Shown here piece by piece: positions 7,986 through 14,998 of a DNA stretch of 64,000 bases. Each line of letters opens with the position of its first letter. The first letter of the stretch is position 1. Location: the NCBI GenBank assembly GCA_017430325.1, contig JAFRNE010000005.1:100365-164364 (forward strand), read 5' to 3'. The notes under the pieces were generated by a model. It did not search any database, was not told the DNA's origin, and saw nothing but the letters and a program-made list of their open reading frames with translations. Made by a program: the position numbers and the translations under genes. This DNA comes from Eubacterium sp. (GTDB lineage: Bacteria; Bacillota; Clostridia; Lachnospirales; Lachnospiraceae).

Positions 7986-8681
7986 TTACATCAATGTCTG
8001 CTCGTTTATTATCAGATGAAATTCAAGTCCCAGAAAACCGGCCGCCTTACGGCAAAGCAGCATACGTTCCATGAATATTTCAAAATACTCGCCTATCTCA
8101 CCGTATCTCGTATCGATTTCAAGCTTAAGCTTTATGGCTGTATGCTCCTGGTTTATCTTAAGCACCGAAGACTTAACAGAATAGTTTACTCTGTCGTGAA
8201 TATCATAATTTCTCTCGTCCTTGTCCTGAACTCTGCTTCTTCGCACATCAGATTTATCGGCCATGATAAGCGCTGCTGCGATATCACTAACCGGAAGGCC
8301 GCTGCCCTCATCATGATTGCCTATCGCTCTGATTATCGGAGCTATGTCCTCAGCCGGAATACCCATTTTATCCAGCAGATAAAATGTCATCATAGCACCT
8401 GACTGACTATGATCCACACGATTTATGATATTTCCAAGGTCGTGCATCCAGGCTGCCGTCAGCGCCAGATCGATCGTATGATCATCCTCCCCCAGCGTTT
8501 CCAGAATATATCCAACGCGGTCCGCAACAACGCCTATGTGTGCATAGCTATGCTCTGTATAGCCCATAGCCTGCATCGATTCATTCTGCTCTTTTATATA
8601 CACACTGATATCGTGGTCATGTTTTATTTTGTCAAACAGCGGAAAGCGCTCCGCCTCATCCTGAGTATTATTTATCCACAC
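7986..8681 (-). CDS. HD-domain phosphohydrolase
   Basis: 231 aa from a GTG at 8679-8681. GGAGG lies eight bases before that GTG; the ATG five codons upstream actually contains the GGAGG, so it is rejected. The HD signature is H in SYAHIG, AWMHDLGN and IGNHDE, with a later Asp in MADKSD. HD proteins are metal-dependent phosphohydrolases acting on nucleotides; the substrate is unknown. The 5' end overlaps the remains of a PPOX gene, suggesting a deletion just upstream. Confidence 0.75.
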   Translation of the reverse strand: MWINNTQDEAERFPLFDKIKHDHDISVYIKEQNESMQAMGYTEHSYAHIGVVADRVGYILETLGEDDHTIDLALTAAWMHDLGNIINRVDHSQSGAMMTFYLLDKMGIPAEDIAPIIRAIGNHDEGSGLPVSDIAAALIMADKSDVRRSRVQDKDERNYDIHDRVNYSVKSSVLKINQEHTAIKLKLEIDTRYGEIGEYFEIFMERMLLCRKAAGFLGLEFHLIINEQTLM

Positions 8682-8859
8682 AGTTTTTACCTCCATATTT
8701 CATCGAAGAAGTATTGGTTGAAAAATAAAAATATTTCAGTCCGTCAATCTTTCTCGGTTTCAGCATTGCTTTTACATTCGGAAATCCCGCCTCATCAACC
8801 GAGCAGATAAAAGCAACCTTTTGCTTTCTTATGAATCCCCTGATCTTACTAATATCCAT
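8668..8859 (-). pseudogene. N-terminal remnant of a PPOX-family flavoprotein
   Basis: 63 codons starting at an ATG with GGAGG nine bases upstream. DISKIRGFIRKQKVAFICSV, then NVKAMLKPRKIDGLKYFYF and STNTSS, is the first half of a split-barrel FMN-binding protein of about 130-140 aa. Similarity stops after TSSMK and the frame runs into the start of the HD gene. The C-terminal half is absent from the window, so this is a 3'-truncated relic. Confidence 0.65.
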
Positions 8860-8934
8860 AAATACAATCCTCCAAATTCATCTATATATTGAATAATCCT
8901 CTCGCTGACTCCTCCGGTTTCACCTGTTGAATGA

Positions 8935-9314
8935 TCAGTCTTTACTCTCACTATGTTCCTGCCAGTATTTCACAAACTCCGGAGTTTTGGACCAGTATTT
9001 TATACCCCAGTTCTCAAAATCCCATTCCTGCATATAATCATTGCACTCATAATCAATATAAAATACCACGCCGTCATTAACAACAAAATTAGTCGGAAAA
9101 TAGTCAATATTTGTATTGGCCGGATATAAAAGCTTACACATCTCCTTCACCTGCTGAATATAATCAGGATTCATTTCGTCTTTGACTATATCTTATCACC
9201 AAACTGATAATATGAACATGGTTCATGATGGATCTGTTTTAATACATATTTTTGACCATCTCTCGAAGCCAGATACGAATATCCACCCTTCCCTTTTCCA
9301 AGAAGTTTTTCCAT
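8935..9314 (-). pseudogene. Internally deleted kinase-fold phosphotransferase
   Basis: The ATG at 9312-9314 opens a 42-codon frame, MEKLLGKGKGGYSYLASRDG then QKYVLKQIHHEPCSYYQFGD, that is a kinase N-lobe with a glycine-rich loop and the VLKQ lysine strand; it stops at 9186. In another frame, residues encoded at 8935-9174 include NIDYFPTNFVVNDGVVFYID and YECNDYMQEWDFENWG, the catalytic/metal-binding C-terminal part of a choline/aminoglycoside phosphotransferase-like protein. The middle ~100 residues are missing and the frames do not join. The 5' part begins beside an AAAGGA site. Confidence 0.65.
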
Positions 9315-9386
9315 AAATTATTCTTCACCGTTAACACTATATTTTCCTTTAATATCTAACCATGACATACTATGCCCTGCTTTCTT

Positions 9387-10670
9387 TTAATAATCGTCCC
9401 AATATTCAGGATTGTCCAGGAAATCATCATATGCATCATCATAATCCTCAAACTCATCCTGATAGTCCAGATAATACATCTCTATATCATGATCATCCGG
9501 ATCGAATTCAGTAGTAGTTTCTTTATCTTTACCGGAACCGGATGATGAACCACCGGATGAACCTCCACCCGAGCCACCGCCACGGCCCGGTTTGATCACT
9601 ACTGCTATCCCCGGATTAAGATCAGGATCAAGCGTCTCGCCTTCATCAAGATGCATAAAATATCTTCTATAAATTGATGAAACCTTGCCGCTCTTATAAA
9701 GATAATATGTTTCCTCCAGACCGGTATCAACATCAAAACAGCAGTATCCACCGCTTATATCCCACGTTACAACCGAACTCTCATCCGTATAAGTACTTCC
9801 GCCATACATTGATATCCTGATTCTTCCATCCCTCTCAACGTACACACTAATTTGGCGCTTTGCTCCGAATTCAGAATAAGTATTATCCGTCACTCTTCCT
9901 CTGGACGTATCTTCAATGGTATATTTATACAAATACCATTTCCATTTATAATCCTGCGCTTTCTTTGCGGCCCATTTAAGCGTAGAAACATTTTCAAACC
10001 AGTCATCCAGACAATTCAGAAGATTCAGTCCGGTGTCTATATCACCCTTAGTAAGGCTATCGATCGCCCTCTCGTAGGTTGCGTAATTATCGGCCTCTTT
10101 ATATCTCTCTTCAATACCCTCAACCTTACCATCAGCTTTAATATAATATTTTACCGCAGCGCTATAATTTTTATCTTCATAATATTCATCCACGTTATTT
10201 TTCGCTTCCTGCTGCTCCTCTTTTTCCTTACGCTCAGCAATCGCTTTATTCAGCTTTATCTCTTTATTGATCTTTTCTTTCAGATCCTCTGCCGCTATGC
10301 TGCTACTGCCACTCACATTCTCCAGAGCTTTTACAGCCTCTTCAAGCTTACGTTCTTCATAGAGTTTACGGCCTTCTTCATACCAGAGATTACCTACTCT
10401 TCTTTCTATCTCTTTATCATTTTCGGAATGTTTCGGCATCTCTTCTAACATCTCGATGCCTTCCATGTAATTGCCGCTTTCCAGATGATCATCCAGAAGC
10501 TGATAAAAACATTCCATATACATCTCTGAGCTGTCCGAATAGTCGCCCAGCTCATCGAAAAGCTCAGCGGCCTCTTTGTATTTATCCTCTTCAAGAAGCT
10601 TTGTGGCTTTCTTATATTTATTTTCCTTGATGGCATGAGAAGCAATAGCAAAGCCCAGAAGGATCGCCAA
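9387..10670 (-). CDS. TPR-like membrane-anchored protein, 5' end frameshifted
   Basis: About 427 residues from an in-frame TTG. Residues 18-180 are helical hairpins of tetratricopeptide type (EEDKYKEAAELFDELGDYSD is one); the middle is a beta-rich domain, then a Gly/Ser linker near residue 365 and an acidic tail. The natural start is probably ATG at 10717-10719, with GGAGGG before it, giving a Lys-rich end and the membrane segment ILIAIVIFIILAILLGF. An eight-A run at 10706-10713 (minus strand) puts that ATG out of frame by one base; seven A would restore it. Function unknown. Confidence 0.65.
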   Translation of the reverse strand: MAILLGFAIASHAIKENKYKKATKLLEEDKYKEAAELFDELGDYSDSSEMYMECFYQLLDDHLESGNYMEGIEMLEEMPKHSENDKEIERRVGNLWYEEGRKLYEERKLEEAVKALENVSGSSSIAAEDLKEKINKEIKLNKAIAERKEKEEQQEAKNNVDEYYEDKNYSAAVKYYIKADGKVEGIEERYKEADNYATYERAIDSLTKGDIDTGLNLLNCLDDWFENVSTLKWAAKKAQDYKWKWYLYKYTIEDTSRGRVTDNTYSEFGAKRQISVYVERDGRIRISMYGGSTYTDESSVVTWDISGGYCCFDVDTGLEETYYLYKSGKVSSIYRRYFMHLDEGETLDPDLNPGIAVVIKPGRGGGSGGGSSGGSSSGSGKDKETTTEFDPDDHDIEMYYLDYQDEFEDYDDAYDDFLDNPEYWDDY

Positions 10671-10773
10671 TATAATAAAAATAACAATAGCTATTAAAAT
10701 CTTGCTTTTTTTTATTCATAGAATCCCTCCTTCACTCCGGTATATTAGTTTCCAAAGCCTATCACGGTATCCT

Positions 10774-11235
10774 CTATTCTCCCGCTGGAATCCTCTCATT
10801 CAAACTCTTATTTCGATAATTAAGGTTCGTTCTGAGAGAGTATCCCTGGCTCTCCCAAAAATCATTTGCTGTATCATTATCCTTAAATACCAGGCCAAAT
10901 ATCTTCTGTATCCCCTCAGCCTTCAGTGCCTCTTCAGCCTCAGAAACCAGACGGCCGGCTATTCCCATGCGGCGATAATCAGGATGAACGCACATATGAT
11001 GAACGATCGCACGACGTCCGTCATGGCCTGTAAGAATAACTCCTATGATCTTGCCATCCATTACCGCTGCAAAGCAGGTATTAGGATTCCTCTTCAAATA
11101 TCTATCGATCCCTTCACGTGTATCATCAACCGGATTTAATGCACGACGACTTTGCTCGGAAGCATTCCACAGTTCAAAGATAGCATCATAATCATCTATT
11201 GTAACTACCCTTATAATATAATTCTCCTTGTTCAT
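10774..11235 (-). CDS. GNAT-family N-acetyltransferase
   Basis: 153 aa, single GNAT domain. The acetyl-CoA binding motif A is HHMCVHPDYRRMGIAGRLV, followed by a motif B region FGLVFKDNDTANDFWESQGY. Close in layout to YpeA-like enzymes that acetylate small amines or protein N-termini; no substrate can be named. The start is the ATG at 11235; the ribosome site AAAGGA is rather distant (11 bases). Confidence 0.85.
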   Translation of the reverse strand: MNKENYIIRVVTIDDYDAIFELWNASEQSRRALNPVDDTREGIDRYLKRNPNTCFAAVMDGKIIGVILTGHDGRRAIVHHMCVHPDYRRMGIAGRLVSEAEEALKAEGIQKIFGLVFKDNDTANDFWESQGYSLRTNLNYRNKSLNERIPAGE

Positions 11236-11285
11236 CCTTATACGTTTCCTTTCCTTCTATGCTTTTCCGTGCATAAAATATCCTG

Positions 11286-11582
11286 TTATTCGGACGTCAT
11301 AGTCCAATAAGTCATCGACGGCGCGTAATAGAGCGTTATCCTCCTCACCGTATTCAGCACTACTATCTTACACTCAAATACAAGGTTCCGATCAGTAACA
11401 TACACCCCATCAGGCGTCATATATGTTCCCTTGTGGGAAACATCAAGATATTCTTTTATGTTAAATATCTGCCGCTGGCCATCCTCGTCAGTCATTCTGA
11501 CTCGAAGCGGAATGATAGTGCCATCTACAGAATGTTGACAGATTACATCCACTTTCTGTGGTGCTTTACGCTTCACACTCAT
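11286..11582 (-). CDS. Small conserved protein under LexA-type control
   Basis: 98 aa starting MSVKRKAPQKVDVICQH. The start at 11582 is favoured over GTG and ATG codons two to three triplets earlier, because AGAGG is eight bases away. It is a beta-rich small protein (IIPLRVRMTDEDGQRQIF, then YVTDRNLVFECKIVV). From memory, similar proteins in Lachnospiraceae often sit next to Y-family (UmuC-like) polymerase genes; none is present here. The promoter holds an SOS box, which agrees with a DNA-damage role. Confidence 0.7.
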   Translation of the reverse strand: MSVKRKAPQKVDVICQHSVDGTIIPLRVRMTDEDGQRQIFNIKEYLDVSHKGTYMTPDGVYVTDRNLVFECKIVVLNTVRRITLYYAPSMTYWTMTSE

Positions 11583-11602
11583 ATTCATCACCTCTTACGG
11601 TG

Positions 11603-11631
11603 ATTATAGAACGTATGTTCGTTTTTGTAAA
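11603..11631 (-). promoter_or_regulatory. Promoter with embedded LexA (SOS) box
   Basis: On the minus strand TTTACA, a 17-base spacer and TATAAT. The spacer contains CGAACATACGTTCT (11608-11621), which fits the Bacillus LexA consensus CGAAC-N4-GTTCG/C except for the last base. A repressor bound there would cover both promoter boxes. Confidence 0.75.
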
Positions 11632-11794
11632 TACAATATTTTAGACTGTTCTGTCGCCAAGCCAGTATCTGTATTATAGCTCCTCTGATTCTATAATAAA
11701 TGACTGTATTGTCTATAAAAATACCATACATTTTGCGTGGAGCACAGCTAAATATATTTTTTAACGTGGAGTGCAGCGTTATATAAAAGCAAAA

Positions 11795-11820
11795 TAGGAA
11801 CCGACCGAAGCCGATTCCTA
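11795..11820 (-). terminator. Rho-independent terminator
   Basis: TAGGAATCGGC and GTCGGTTCCTA pair around a TTCG tetraloop on the minus strand, followed by TTTTGCTTTT. It terminates the nitroreductase gene. The remaining 11632-11794 spacer is AT-rich; it holds two copies of CGTGGAGYRCAGC (near 11737 and 11765) and no credible gene. Confidence 0.75.
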
Positions 11821-11864
11821 CATACTTTCTTCCAAGTATAAAATGTAATATTATTTGCAAGCCA

Positions 11865-12527
11865 TCACAAAACCTTATGGCCGCTCACAGCTTCAAAGTT
11901 GTATTTAACTATGCCAAGATCCACCTTGGTATATGGTCCTCTCTTAGCGGTAATAGTTACCTCCTCACCCTCAAGGGTAACATAGAATTTCTGCTGGTTA
12001 AGTGCCGTCGGAGCCATCATAGCTGCTATCATGCCGTTCTTAAACCACTTAGGCATATCCTCTTCAGCAACGTTGCAGAGCTTTTCTACCGGCTTTGATT
12101 TATGCTTAACTCCCTGAGTCTCGCCATATCCAAATGCGATCACGCATACGATCTTCTCGCCGTCTTCTTTATTTACCTTGCATTTTCCTTTGCTGTATGA
12201 GCCGCCTACCCAACAGGTATTAAGACCTATCTCCTGCGCCTTAAGAACCATTTTCTGTCCGAAATATCCGCATCTTTCACCAAGATCATCAATGTCCTCA
12301 TTACCGACAAGCGCGATATAATTATTTGCATTTCTGAACTTGCCATAATGTGCAAGCAGGGTCTTGAAACACTCCGGATCATCATAGATCACCTGTATAT
12401 TCAGGCCGCTCTCCGCATTACATTCCTCCGCAAGCTTATCGAGAACCTCTCTCTGCTCGTCATCGATCGGCATATCCTTAAACTGCCTTACACTGTGTCT
12501 CTCTTTGATCAAAGTCTTAACATCCAT
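11865..12527 (-). CDS. Nitroreductase-family FMN oxidoreductase (TM1586 type)
   Basis: 220 aa. The N-terminus IKERHSVRQFKDMPID is the RhSxR-F FMN-phosphate site of the nitroreductase fold; GERCGYFGQKMVLKAQEIGL and NTCWVGG supply the dimer and flavin core. The layout with a C-terminal second half (APTALNQQKF) is that of the putative TM1586-like nitroreductases. It likely reduces quinones or nitro compounds with NAD(P)H. Start supported by AAAGGA; own terminator downstream. Confidence 0.85.
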   Translation of the reverse strand: MDVKTLIKERHSVRQFKDMPIDDEQREVLDKLAEECNAESGLNIQVIYDDPECFKTLLAHYGKFRNANNYIALVGNEDIDDLGERCGYFGQKMVLKAQEIGLNTCWVGGSYSKGKCKVNKEDGEKIVCVIAFGYGETQGVKHKSKPVEKLCNVAEEDMPKWFKNGMIAAMMAPTALNQQKFYVTLEGEEVTITAKRGPYTKVDLGIVKYNFEAVSGHKVL

Positions 12528-12589
12528 ACTCTGTCCTTTCCGGCTCTGGCACTTTCACCGCCCTAATACTTCGCCATTATACTCACTCA

Positions 12590-13198
12590 TTATTGCTCAG
12601 CCTTCTCCAGCACCACATCAGTCAGCGCCGCCGAGATTATGCTTTCCGGATCCGCGTCCGGTCTGATCCATTCATCAATATACTCCTCCGGCAGGATGAG
12701 CGGCATACGGTCATGTATCTCACTCACTGCCTCTCCCGGTTCACGTGTCAGGATAACAAATACAGGCAGGTCTCCCTCGAATCTGTACAGTCCGCAGAGC
12801 CAGGTGATCTCACTTCCCTCGGGCTGGATACAGTATTTATCACCGGTCTTCACCTTTCCCTTTGCATCCTTAAAATGGCTCCACTCCAGATAATACGATG
12901 CAGGGATCGCACAGCGATGTGACTTCCAGGCATCCCTGTAAGTATATTTCGAAGAAGCAGTCTCGACCCTTGCATTGATAAGCAGCGACTTCTCCGCAAA
13001 GCCCCATTTCATCGGAAATACAGCCCGCTCCCCTCTCCGGTTCGTTGCGATCACCGGAACAATATCCGTCGGACATATTTCCCCCAAGGTCGTGATATCA
13101 GCAATTTTCTGCCATACCGCAACCAGCGGCGACCTCATCAGCTCATCAATTATATTTCTGAATCTCTCAGTATCTTCTATTCGATATCTTCCGCACAT
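12590..13198 (-). CDS. SRAP-domain peptidase (YedK/HMCES family)
   Basis: 202 aa. Cys2 directly after the initiator Met (MCGRY) is the catalytic residue that makes the thiazolidine bond to abasic sites in single-stranded DNA. INARVETAS, PASYYLEW (catalytic Glu) and IHDRMPLIL (active His) are all present. It protects abasic sites during replication. AGGAG is only one base from the ATG, an unusually tight spacing, yet no other start preserves Cys2. Two 18-bp repeats lie upstream. Confidence 0.93.
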   Translation of the reverse strand: MCGRYRIEDTERFRNIIDELMRSPLVAVWQKIADITTLGEICPTDIVPVIATNRRGERAVFPMKWGFAEKSLLINARVETASSKYTYRDAWKSHRCAIPASYYLEWSHFKDAKGKVKTGDKYCIQPEGSEITWLCGLYRFEGDLPVFVILTREPGEAVSEIHDRMPLILPEEYIDEWIRPDADPESIISAALTDVVLEKAEQ

Positions 13199-13234
13199 GC
13201 TCCTGTATCAACTCCTGAAATACAACCTTTTGTC

Positions 13235-13288
13235 ATCCGCTCGGAACCTCTGGACCCCGTTTATCCGGCTATCCGCTCGGAACCTCTG
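13235..13288. repeat. Pair of 18-bp direct repeats
   Basis: ATCCGCTCGGAACCTCTG occurs exactly at 13235-13252 and 13271-13288, a 36-bp period. Between the divergent SRAP and alarmone-synthetase-like genes; could be paired protein-binding sites. The rest of the 13199-13437 spacer has no gene. Confidence 0.7.
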
Positions 13289-13437
13289 ATCTCATCGTTC
13301 CTTGACACTCTTTTATTATCGCACGCCCGCTTCCTCATGGCAATCCTCATATCAAAATTCAGCGCCTTTATCTCAAAAACGCCGCAATAAATGGTAAAAT
13401 CATACTATATTTTATGCCTGCTTAGGAGAAAACCATC

Positions 13438-13932
13438 GTGGATTTATTTAAGGAGATTCAAGTAGCTGAATATGAGAAGTCCCTTCCGGACTATCTTGAG
13501 ATAGAGCGCATCGTTGCAGAGCTTCTGGAGAAGACTCTGGATAACGGCGGTATCAAGGTCATGCAGATTGCAGCTCTGGTCAAGGAAGTTTTTATATGCA
13601 GTCTTCCGAAAAGCGACAGCTATCCTGACAAGCTTACGGAATATACCTTTGAAATACAGTTCAGAACGGTACTCCAGCATGCGTGGGCTGAGATTGAACA
13701 CGACCTCGGATACAAATCCGAATACAGTATACCTCTCAGCATGCGAAGAGAGTTTTCCAGAGTTGCCGGACTCCTTGAGCTTGCTGATGAAACCTTCGAG
13801 AAATTGAAGCATCAGCTTAATGACTATGATGAATACGAACTTTCCGAATTCTTCCGACTCAATCTGAACAGAGAGAATCTGGTAAAACAGCAGGTTGAAA
13901 GAATCTTCAAATTACGAAAGCTTTATCTTTAG
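13438..13932 (+). pseudogene. RelA/SpoT-domain protein with core deletion
   Basis: 164 codons from a GTG with AGGAG nine bases upstream. The first 50 residues match the N-terminus of RelA/SpoT-domain proteins, and FICSLPKSDSY then FEIQFRTVLQHAWAEIEHDL match the second half of the synthetase domain. The expected ~80-90 residues between them (ATP-binding RxKxxxS region, DI.G.R, GYxSLHY) are absent: residue 50 joins directly to VFICSLP. The reading frame is preserved. It is not expected to synthesise (p)ppGpp. It converges on and overlaps the next gene by four bases. Confidence 0.65.
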
Positions 13933-14321
13933 CAATTTTTCAGCAGTATTTCCTGCATATATTCCTTTTTCCTCTCATCCGGGAGGATAAGGAACTGATA
14001 GTAGAACAGCTTCAGCAGTATTTCCTCGGCGGTTTGTTTGCCCAGGTTCCTGATCCTGAGAAGCTGTTTTTTACTTGACTCATTCTCTTTTGTGTGCACT
14101 CCGTTGACCAGATGACTTATGGTATTAAAGCCATATCTCCTAAGGCAGTTGTATGCCCGGGGCTTCAGGTCAAGCACCTCTATATCCTGCTTCATCTGCT
14201 CTGAATTAAACATCACAGAATAGTGAAACATCTTCTTATTTCTGATAAGTATCTCCTCCATAGTTGTTCCATCAAGATACTTATTCATTTCTTTCATTAC
14301 GTCTTCGTCCAGTCTTGTCAT
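13929..14321 (-). CDS. Stand-alone RNA polymerase alpha-CTD-like protein
   Basis: 130 aa from ATG 14321, which has GGAGG eight bases before it (the upstream ATG overlaps that site). Residues about 50-110 contain LDLKPRAYNCLRRYGFNTIS and then LLRIRNLGKQTAEEILLKL, the helix-hairpin-helix pair of the alpha subunit C-terminal domain, which binds DNA UP elements and regulators. There is no alpha N-terminal domain. The start lies inside the end of the Lrp gene (41-base overlap), so the two are probably translationally coupled. Confidence 0.7.
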   Translation of the reverse strand: MTRLDEDVMKEMNKYLDGTTMEEILIRNKKMFHYSVMFNSEQMKQDIEVLDLKPRAYNCLRRYGFNTISHLVNGVHTKENESSKKQLLRIRNLGKQTAEEILLKLFYYQFLILPDERKKEYMQEILLKNC

Positions 14322-14757
14322 ATTCGACACCTCCATAAAGATCCTTAACTATCTCTTTCACGCCATGACAGGTCATGGTCTCGATCTTATCGGCAAATAC
14401 TTTATTTACCATTTTCGCAAGATACTTAAGCTCAGATACATCAGGTGCCACAGCTGTTGCATGAATGCGGTTTCCGCCGGTCATAAGGTAGATCTCGGTT
14501 ACATATCCGGTCCTGTTAAGATACTCCAGAATATCATCATAGTTCTCGTCCACCGTAACGATCTCCATCAGCATCTTAACATTATCTTCCCTGTAAATGA
14601 CCGCCTTATAGCCACGTATGATCCCAGCTTCTTCAAGCTTCTTCACACGCTTCATGACAGCCACTCTGGATATCCCAAGCTTCTCCCCTATCTCGGTGAA
14701 ACTCATCCTTCCGTTATCACGTAACAGTCTTAAAATGTCCTTATTTGTATCATCCAT
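14281..14757 (-). CDS. Lrp/AsnC-family transcriptional regulator
   Basis: 158 aa. DTNKDILRLLRDNGRMSFTE and IGEKLGISRVAVMKRVKKLE form the Lrp winged helix-turn-helix; the rest is a shorter RAM-like ligand domain. Start at 14757 with GGAGGG five bases upstream; longer in-frame starts lack a ribosome site. The downstream alpha-CTD-like gene overlaps its 3' end. The ligand is unknown. Confidence 0.85.
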   Translation of the reverse strand: MDDTNKDILRLLRDNGRMSFTEIGEKLGISRVAVMKRVKKLEEAGIIRGYKAVIYREDNVKMLMEIVTVDENYDDILEYLNRTGYVTEIYLMTGGNRIHATAVAPDVSELKYLAKMVNKVFADKIETMTCHGVKEIVKDLYGGVEYDKTGRRRNERNE

Positions 14758-14929
14758 AAGTACCCTCCGTATATCAGTGTCGACTCTGATAATACGATTA
14801 TACAATCTATGTTTTAAAGAATGCAATAGCACGGGTTACGGATGGTAACATGACCGATTTTTCCTCCTCTTAAACCCGTCCCCACCTCTTCACACACGTC
14901 CATTCACACTGCCCTGCGCGCAAAAAAAC

Positions 14930-14957
14930 AGCAGCGATCCACCATCGGACCACTGCC
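14930..14957 (-). terminator. Rho-independent terminator
   Basis: GCAGTGGTCC pairs with GGATCGCTGC (two wobbles) and is followed on the minus strand by TGTTTTTTT. It terminates the 902-aa surface protein gene. Confidence 0.75.
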
Positions 14958-14998
14958 GTTTTAATTACTGTTTTATTATCTCAGACTTCAGGTCATGC

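Noticed and set aside
11588..11860. 90-aa open frame on the minus strand
   Set aside because: It lacks a ribosome site, spans a clear promoter with LexA box and a terminator, and its composition is not protein-like.
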